A DNA stretch of 16,044 nucleotides from an uncultured Clostridia bacterium (GTDB lineage Bacteria > Bacillota > Clostridia > Oscillospirales > CAG-272), in NCBI GenBank assembly GCA_937914815.1, contig CALDMI010000048.1, forward strand, positions 1 to 16,044. The letters are read 5' to 3'. Positions 8,499-14,400 of this stretch are shown one piece after another. The translations under genes and the position numbers were made by a program. Below the pieces are notes generated by a model. The model was not told the DNA's origin and searched no databases. It saw only the letters and a program-made list of their open reading frames with translations. Position 1 is the first letter of the stretch. Every line of letters begins with the position of its first letter.

Positions 8499-8578
8499 CC
8501 GTAAAATTCCTTTCCTTGTCCGCTGTGCGGCGCTGATATGTGCGCGGGGCGGGCGCACAAAACTGTTTTATCTTCACC

Positions 8579-8607
8579 ATTATACACCTTTATTCACATT
8601 TAGTCAA
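8579..8607 (-). promoter_or_regulatory. Strong sigma-A promoter for the dehydratase-map-GH2-mscL unit
   Basis: On the minus strand, TTGACT (8607-8602) and TATAAT (8584-8579) are 17 nt apart. The bases just upstream (8608-8630) are very AT-rich, like an UP element. The predicted start is near 8572, about 75 nt before the chosen ATG. Confidence 0.9.
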
Positions 8608-8680
8608 TATATTTCTCCATTATTATATTCGGGCGCGCGGGCGGAAAATATCGGAAAATGCGAAAAAGTCCGCCGGGAGA

Positions 8681-8697
8681 TGTGCGATTTTTGCACA
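8681..8697. promoter_or_regulatory. Small inverted repeat upstream of the plus-strand promoter (possible operator)
   Basis: TGTGC (8681-8685) and GCACA (8693-8697) form an inverted repeat around a 7-nt centre, ending 6 nt before the -35 hexamer at 8704. Position suits a regulator site in this divergent promoter region, but the arms are short and the match may be chance. Confidence 0.3.
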
Positions 8698-8703
8698 CGG
8701 GGG

Positions 8704-8732
8704 TTGATTTCGCGGCGGCGGCGTGGTAAAAT
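8704..8732 (+). promoter_or_regulatory. Sigma-A promoter for the methyltransferase-like gene
   Basis: TTGATT (8704-8709) and TAAAAT (8727-8732) are 17 nt apart. The spacer is GC-rich. The start would fall near 8739, giving a leader of about 30 nt with GGAGG at 8757-8761. Confidence 0.75.
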
Positions 8733-8767
8733 CACAATATAAAGAATATGACAAACGGAGGTCTCTG

Positions 8768-9817
8768 ATGTTTGATTTTCCGGACAAAATAAAGCTCGAC
8801 CGTCTGCGGGAGAGGTTCGACAGAAACTATCGCGTATCCCGCCTTTTTTCGGACTACTTAACATCCTATCCCGCGCTCATTGACGCGGAGATGATGTCGG
8901 CACTCGACTGCCCCCGGGAGGACGAGGCGGCGGTCATCGGCGCGGTGCTCTCCCGCGCGCTCACCCCGGAGGACACGCCGGAGGACCTGCGCATACAGAG
9001 GGATTATATACTTCCCGCGGTGCAGGTGCTCGATATTTCCCGCTACCGGGAAAATCCGTACTTTAAGAACGTACGGATACCGGATGTTTCCGTCGGGAAT
9101 TTTTCTCTGAAAAACGAGATATACCCGGCGTACCGCGCGTTTGTATGCGGGGACATGGCGGTGAGAGAGGATTTTCTCGAGTACCCGCCGCTCGGCTACT
9201 TCCGCGAGGACTTCACATTCCCCGCCGTGCTCGAGAGGGGAAACGAGTGGATGACGCTCACCCCTGTTGATGTCGACACCTGCGAGGAGGCGATCGCCGC
9301 GGCGCACGGGCGGGTGGTTACGTTCGGGCTGGGACTCGGGTATTACGCCTATCGGGTATCCGAAAAGGAGAACGTCGAGAGCGTCACGGTGGTTGAAATA
9401 AGCCCGGAGGCGGCAGAGCTCTTCGAGCGGGTGATACTCCCGCAGTTTCCGCACAAAGAAAAGGTCAGCGTTATAGTCTCCGATGCATTTGAATATGCAC
9501 AGACGCAGATGCCGGCAGAGAATTTTGACTACGCGTTTGTCGACACATGGCGGGACGCGGGCGACGGGCTCCCGATGTACGAAAAAATGAAGCGGCTCGA
9601 GCATCTGTCACCTAATACCGAATTTTCCTACTGGATAGAGGGGTTTATACTCTCCCGTGCGCGCTCGCTCGCCTTTGAGGACATATGGCAGAGGCTCGGC
9701 GGCGGGGCGGGAATCGAGGAGGCGGTGACGCACGGGCATCCGTTGCCGGGAAATTACGCGGAGCTGTGCAGGACTATATCGGACGACGGATTACGACGCG
9801 CCATAGGTGCGCAGTGA
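8768..9817 (+). CDS. Class I SAM-dependent methyltransferase-like protein, substrate unknown
   Basis: The protein has 349 residues. The C-terminal half shows a Rossmann methyltransferase core: motif I VVTFGLGLGYYAYR (183-196), an acidic end of strand 2 at VTVVEIS (E210), SDAFEYA (D239) and FDYAFVDTW (254-261), resembling the fold shared with spermidine synthase. No polyamine-synthase signature is evident, so I do not propose that reaction. The N-terminal half (1-165) is unrecognised and mostly helical in character. I chose ATG 8768 because GGAGG (8757-8761) is 6 nt away; an upstream in-frame GTG at 8723 lies inside the promoter. No membrane segment or signal peptide is seen, so it is presumably cytoplasmic. 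The gene stands alone, with its own promoter and a terminator 34 nt past the stop. Confidence 0.75.
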   Translation: MFDFPDKIKLDRLRERFDRNYRVSRLFSDYLTSYPALIDAEMMSALDCPREDEAAVIGAVLSRALTPEDTPEDLRIQRDYILPAVQVLDISRYRENPYFKNVRIPDVSVGNFSLKNEIYPAYRAFVCGDMAVREDFLEYPPLGYFREDFTFPAVLERGNEWMTLTPVDVDTCEEAIAAAHGRVVTFGLGLGYYAYRVSEKENVESVTVVEISPEAAELFERVILPQFPHKEKVSVIVSDAFEYAQTQMPAENFDYAFVDTWRDAGDGLPMYEKMKRLEHLSPNTEFSYWIEGFILSRARSLAFEDIWQRLGGGAGIEEAVTHGHPLPGNYAELCRTISDDGLRRAIGAQ

Positions 9818-9850
9818 TATTCGCCTGTCGGCAGTTTATATAAAAAGTGA

Positions 9851-9913
9851 AAAAGCACCCGCGGGGAATGTCTGCACAATCCGGAGCAGTTCATATCCTC
9901 AGCGGGCGCTTTT
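9851..9913. terminator. Bidirectional terminator between convergent genes
   Basis: AAAAGCACCCGC (9851-9862) pairs with GCGGGCGCTTTT (9902-9913), 12 positions with one mismatch. A-runs and T-runs flank the stem on both strands. The 39-nt loop holds a further CTGC/GCAG pair at about 9871-9888. It lies between the ends of convergent genes at 9817 and 9941. Confidence 0.75.
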
Positions 9914-9940
9914 CATTTTGCTGTTTTGATTATGCGGGGG

Positions 9941-10477
9941 TCACTCGTCGCCGTAGTAGTTGCCGCCGCGGGCTTGCCTTGCGGATTTTGCGGCGGAGGT
10001 GAGATAGGCGGCTAACTCCTCCGTTCCCTCTATGAGTATCTCCGCGGTCTCGTATTTATTCTTCTCCGAGAGGCGGATGCGCGCGGGGGGACAGAGGGTC
10101 GGACAATAGACGTATTTTTTTGTGCCGTAAGGCGTTTTATGCTTCTCGCCGCGGCGCTCATAGCTCACGGCGGTTATATCCGCCATTGCGACGCGGCATA
10201 GGGTGGTCAGCCTCTTCCCCGTTCTTCTTGTGACTATAAGGAGCGGGTCATCCGGGTTATCTGCCGAGACCTCATAGATATATGAAGACGACAGGAATTT
10301 TACATAGACAAACACCGCCGCGGTGATAAGGGCTATTGCAAGAATGCCGAGAATACCGCGGTATTTTTCTGCCGTAAGGTAGGCGAAAGTGATACACGCC
10401 CCGGCACCTGCCGCCGAAAAACAGAGTATCGGGGCAATTTTATTCTGTGGGGTCGGACGGACGGAAAAGCTCTGCAT
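9941..10477 (-). CDS. Small membrane protein of unknown function
   Basis: I do not recognise this 178-residue protein. Two hydrophobic helices at about 15-33 and 40-61 form a hairpin with a short linker (TAEKYRG). The rest is a soluble, basic tail of about 115 residues, predicted to face the cytoplasm because both ends would be on that side. The tail contains YEVSADNPDDPLLIVTRRTG and a CPTLCPP stretch (two Cys). The start overlaps the stop of the upstream gene by one base (TAATG), with AAGGAG about 8 nt before it, so the two are translationally coupled and probably act together. The layout (two helices then a beta-rich domain) resembles bacterial PH-like membrane proteins, but I cannot confirm that. 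Confidence 0.7.
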   Translation of the reverse strand: MQSFSVRPTPQNKIAPILCFSAAGAGACITFAYLTAEKYRGILGILAIALITAAVFVYVKFLSSSYIYEVSADNPDDPLLIVTRRTGKRLTTLCRVAMADITAVSYERRGEKHKTPYGTKKYVYCPTLCPPARIRLSEKNKYETAEILIEGTEELAAYLTSAAKSARQARGGNYYGDE

Positions 10478-11166
10478 TACGGTCTCTCCTTATCGCTGAG
10501 TGCGTAGTCTGTAAAAGTCGAATAGTCTTCGTTATTTTCGTAAATGAGTATTTTTGAATACGGCTTGTCGGTATGCCCTTTCACGAATATTTCAAGCCTT
10601 ATCCACTCCGGGTACTCCTCCCCTCGGTCAAGGTCGACGCCGTCGAACACAAGCTTTCTGAACCTGTACATCAGGAGGCTGTCAGATTCACAATACACGA
10701 GGTCGGTATACTCGCGCCCATAGTTGTCATAGAGACGAAAAGAAAGAAGGTCCGGGTCGTCAGCTGAGAGCTCCTCCCCATATTTTGCATTTATATCCTG
10801 AAGCGCCGAGACATTGAAGCGCAGGGAGATCTGCACCTCGTCTATCCCCGGGATGACTATGAGGTTACCGGCGAAGAAATTTCCGAGCTTCGGGTCGTCG
10901 TACTCCGCACGGAGCTTCTGCGTTTTCGCGCCTATGTCACCGTCGGTCTTTTTATAATACTCCGTGAGCCTTTCGGTAAAGGCTATATTCTTCATACCGT
11001 CGCTCCAATGAGTGCGGAGTATCATTCTGAACGCTATGAGCCCTATGACGGCGACGCAGACAATCGCTATCAGAATTTTCACTATCAGGACGAAAGCGCC
11101 GCCGCGGGGGTTATCCTCCTCCGGCTCGTTATAATCACTGTATCTCTCGTAACCGTTATCTTCCAT
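10477..11166 (-). CDS. Single-pass membrane protein of unknown function
   Basis: This 229-residue protein begins with an acidic, Asn/Tyr-rich cytosolic segment (1-23). One hydrophobic helix (about 24-47) and an outer domain of roughly 180 residues follow. The outer part contains AEYDDPKLGNFFAGNLIVIP, QISLRFNVSALQDI, LLSFRLYDNYGREY and PYSKILIYENNEDY, which read like alternating beta strands of an Ig-like or sandwich domain. I believe similar proteins occur in other Clostridia as uncharacterised proteins, but I know of no assigned function. No strong ribosome binding site precedes the ATG (the upstream bases are CGGTTTTGTAAA). The start is still supported by the position of the promoter at 11213-11241 and by the absence of a better Met before the helix. 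The next gene overlaps by one base. Confidence 0.75.
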   Translation of the reverse strand: MEDNGYERYSDYNEPEEDNPRGGAFVLIVKILIAIVCVAVIGLIAFRMILRTHWSDGMKNIAFTERLTEYYKKTDGDIGAKTQKLRAEYDDPKLGNFFAGNLIVIPGIDEVQISLRFNVSALQDINAKYGEELSADDPDLLSFRLYDNYGREYTDLVYCESDSLLMYRFRKLVFDGVDLDRGEEYPEWIRLEIFVKGHTDKPYSKILIYENNEDYSTFTDYALSDKERP

Positions 11167-11212
11167 TTTACAAAACCGGGTGTTCCCCGCCCTTTCAGCC
11201 TTTACTGCCTAC

Positions 11213-11241
11213 ATTATACCATCCGACAAAGTGAATGTCAA
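11213..11241 (-). promoter_or_regulatory. Perfect-consensus sigma-A promoter for the membrane-protein pair
   Basis: On the minus strand, TTGACA (11241-11236) and TATAAT (11218-11213) are separated by 17 nt. The start would fall near 11206, about 40 nt before the ATG at 11166. Confidence 0.9.
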
Positions 11242-11263
11242 TGAACGGGATGTATACTTTTCT

Positions 11264-11280
11264 CGACATGTCGCGCGCGA
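11264..11280. promoter_or_regulatory. Overlapping 10-bp palindromes in the divergent promoter region (possible operator)
   Basis: CGACATGTCG (11264-11273) and TCGCGCGCGA (11271-11280) are both perfect palindromes and overlap by three bases. They lie between the minus promoter at 11213-11241 and the plus promoter at 11330-11358, so a bound regulator could affect either. No specific regulator family is implied. Confidence 0.3.
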
Positions 11281-11311
11281 GCGTGATGTTGCACAAAAAA
11301 GTCCATTCATT

Positions 11312-11337
11312 TTCGTGTAAATTTCCGTCTTCACGAA
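11312..11337. promoter_or_regulatory. Inverted repeat overlapping the -35 of the giant lyase gene
   Basis: TTCGTG (11312-11317) and CACGAA (11332-11337) form an inverted repeat with a 14-nt centre. The right arm covers the -35 hexamer at 11330-11335, a position where a repressor would block transcription. The arms are only 6 bp, so this is a candidate only. Confidence 0.35.
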
Positions 11338-11358
11338 GAGCCTTTACTATGTTATAAT
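11330..11358 (+). promoter_or_regulatory. Extended -10 promoter for the giant secreted lyase-like gene
   Basis: TATAAT (11353-11358) is preceded by TGT, giving an extended -10. The -35 at 17-nt spacing is TTCACG (11330-11335), 4 of 6 bases matching. This is weaker than the other promoters here, suggesting regulated expression. The leader is about 60 nt and ends in AAAAGGAG (11411-11418), 7 nt before the ATG. Confidence 0.7.
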
Positions 11359-11425
11359 TGTTACAGTGGTAAGAGTTTTCTAATCCCCCCTAAGCAAGAC
11401 AAGCGAACAAAAAAGGAGTAACAAA

Positions 11426-14400
11426 ATGAAAAAACGGATGAAAAAGCTACTGACATTCGTACTGATCGCAGCTATCGCGCTACCGGCGATACTGCTCTTC
11501 TCGAATATCGGGAGCGCGGCAGACGACTTCACCCGGGTGTACTATCACCGTGACTTTGACGAAGGGCGCGGCTTCTCCCTCACGGACGGGCTCGTGCACT
11601 CTGCAGGAACACTCACGACCGGCGCCGGAAAGAGCGGCAACGGGCTGTGGCTCAAGGGCGGAAGCTCCGAGTTCTACATAAAACCGGACGCCGAGAATTT
11701 CGGCGACGCGGACATTGTACTTCAGTTTGACATAAAGCTCGACACAGAGAGCGTGACGACGAACGGCTCGCTGATAATGCTCCGCATGGCGGGCGCGTCA
11801 AGGTACAACGAAATACTGACGCAGACCTTAGTGAAAGGAACTGAAAAAGGCGGTTTTCTGAATCTTTCAGAAAGAGATTACACAGAGATGACGCTTTCCG
11901 CTTTCGGCACAACTCTTTGTACCGGAAGAATAGTAGCCGGATACGGTTCAATAGCCGACACGTGGCACACTATCCGCTATGAGATAAATACGAAGACAAA
12001 GAAAGCCACCGTATATGTTGACGGAACAAACAAGGTAAATAACAAGACCATTGACCTTGACGGCGACTACATTGAGAGGGTCAACTTCTACATTCAGTCG
12101 AGCGCGGAGGCGAGCCAGACATTGAAGCTCGACAACATGTACCTCTACTCCGGCGCGGCAAAGAGCGTCGACGCGAACGGCATTGGCACGACGAAGATAT
12201 CCTCTATGTACGGGCATCTGGTCGACCCCGCGTTTTACGCGAACCTTAACTCCCCATACATCTTCAAGACCGGTAACAAAACCGTCTGGCAGAACGGGAG
12301 CGCGGCACGCACCGCAGAGGTCGCACCCGTAAATGACAACGGGCTCTTCTACATGCCGCTGAAAGCCCTCGCGGAGCTCGCGGGCTATACGGTAACGGAC
12401 AAGAACGGAGAGCTGTATGTTGAAAAGGGCGACACAAAGCTCATATTCAACCCGGCGACGGACACCGTCCTCTCGTTCGGCGAAAATTCCGACAACGGCG
12501 ACACATCGGTTATCTCCTACTCGATGGCATCCGTGCAGTCCACGATACGGGGGTACTCCCCAGTCAGCCACGCGCACCAGCTGAAAGCTACGGATGGCGG
12601 CGCGCTCATAAGTTCGGAGGACGCGCAGACGCTCCTCGGCGCCTCCCTCACCGCGGACAGCATGGGCGTCATCACAATGAGAACCGGCGGAGAAGTCTAC
12701 TTCACGCGCGAGAGGATAGGCATCGACGCGATGGCGGAATACATAAAGACGCTCGTATTCCCGAATGTTGCGGACGAGTCCGACGCTACGGTCGAAGCCG
12801 CAGGCGAGGGCGTCATCTCCGCTATGAAGGATAAGTGGGGCAACGACCTGACAGACGAAAATGCGCACCCGAGACTTCAGGCTACGAAATCCGACTTTGA
12901 CAGGCTGCGCGCGGTGTACGCGGCAGACGAGACGAACGAGAACCGTGAGCTCAAGAGCTATATAAGCTATCTTGTTACCCGCGCGAACAGCTATCTTTCA
13001 AACACAAGCAGGTTTACGAAAATTTCTGATGAGGAATACACGGTCGTGAAAAGCGCGTTTGCACAGCCGATAAATAAATCCTACTCCTCGCACGGAATGA
13101 TGTACGAGGACGGGTATGACATCGGCGGACGGTCCTATCTTCCCGACTTCACCGACTCGCTCAAATACCTCGCCTTTGCATATCAGATAACCGAGAAGAC
13201 TTTCTATGCAGATGCTGCGGCGCAGGTCATCACCGAGCTCGGCGGCTGGATGCACTGGGGCGACGGTCACTTCCTGAATGACGCGGACGGCGCGGTGGCT
13301 ATCGCTACAGCCTACGACTGGATATACTCCGCGCTCACGACAGAGCAGCGCGCGAATTTCGCACAGATGCTCTACGAAAAGGCGATATTCCCCGCTTACA
13401 TACAGTTTACCGAGGGCAAAACAGTCAACTGGTCTGCCCGCGCTGCCGGAGGATACGTAGTAAAATACAGGACGAACAACTGGGGCACGGTCTGCACCTC
13501 CGGCGTTATGACCGCGGCGCTCGCAATAGCGGGATATGACGTCGACTACTCAACCACCGTCCCAAAATATGCGGTCAAAGCCGTGCACTGTCAGCAGGCG
13601 ACCACGACGAAGACCGGTGAATACACCGTCGGGACAACTCCCGGACTCATGTACTTCACCGTCTCGGGCAATTTTGCCACCGACATGCAGCGCAATACAG
13701 ACAGTATGCAGACCGGCGTCGAGCGGACTATCGGCTGGATATTCAGAAGTGTTCCCTACTGCCTTGACGTATACGCTCCCGACGGATCCTACATCGAGTC
13801 TCCGTCATACTGGGTATACGGAACGAACACATTCTTCGTAATGATTGAGAACCTCGTCTCGGCGACAGGCTCCGACTATGGGTTCATGTCAACTCCGGGT
13901 CTTGACGGCACCTGCAGATTTGCGCTTAACCTCGAGTCGTCCGACCAGAGAGCATGGAACTATCACGACGGCAACTATATCAGTATTGAGACATGCCACT
14001 TCTCATTTGCGGGGGCGTGGTACGGGCACGACGACCTCATTGCCCTGCGGTACAAGCAGGTATACGACGGCAAGGGCGTCGCCTTCGAGGATGCCATTTA
14101 CTACAACAGCGACTACCGCTATGACGGTGGAGGGGCGAACGGAGGGCTCCGTGACCTTGACTCTCTCGGCAAGGAATATTATTCCGAGGGTATCGACACA
14201 TTCGTTACCCGCTCATCCTGGTACAAGGGTGCGATATTTGCCGGACTGCACACCGGAAAGAACAACCTTATAAACACGGTAAACACAGCTACCGGCTCGC
14301 ACGGTAATATCGACGGCGGAAACTTCATAATTCAGAAGAACGGTCAGGAATGGATCTCCGACCTCGGACCCGACAACTACAACCTTTACAGATACTACTC

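Noticed and set aside
8858..9604. Minus-strand open frame (248 codons) opposite the methyltransferase-like gene
   Set aside because: The plus-strand frame has promoter, GGAGG and Rossmann motifs. The antisense frame has none of these.
8768..9817. Spermidine synthase
   Set aside because: The fold-level resemblance is only to the shared Rossmann core. The polyamine-binding signature is not seen and the N-terminal half does not fit.
9851..9913. Possible small RNA or riboswitch
   Set aside because: The stem is simple, flanked by A and T runs, and lies between convergent gene ends; a bidirectional terminator explains it.
11948..12868. Antisense open frame (306 codons) under the lyase gene
   Set aside because: Its composition is a Val/Arg/Cys-rich mirror of the real gene, with no motif and no start signal.
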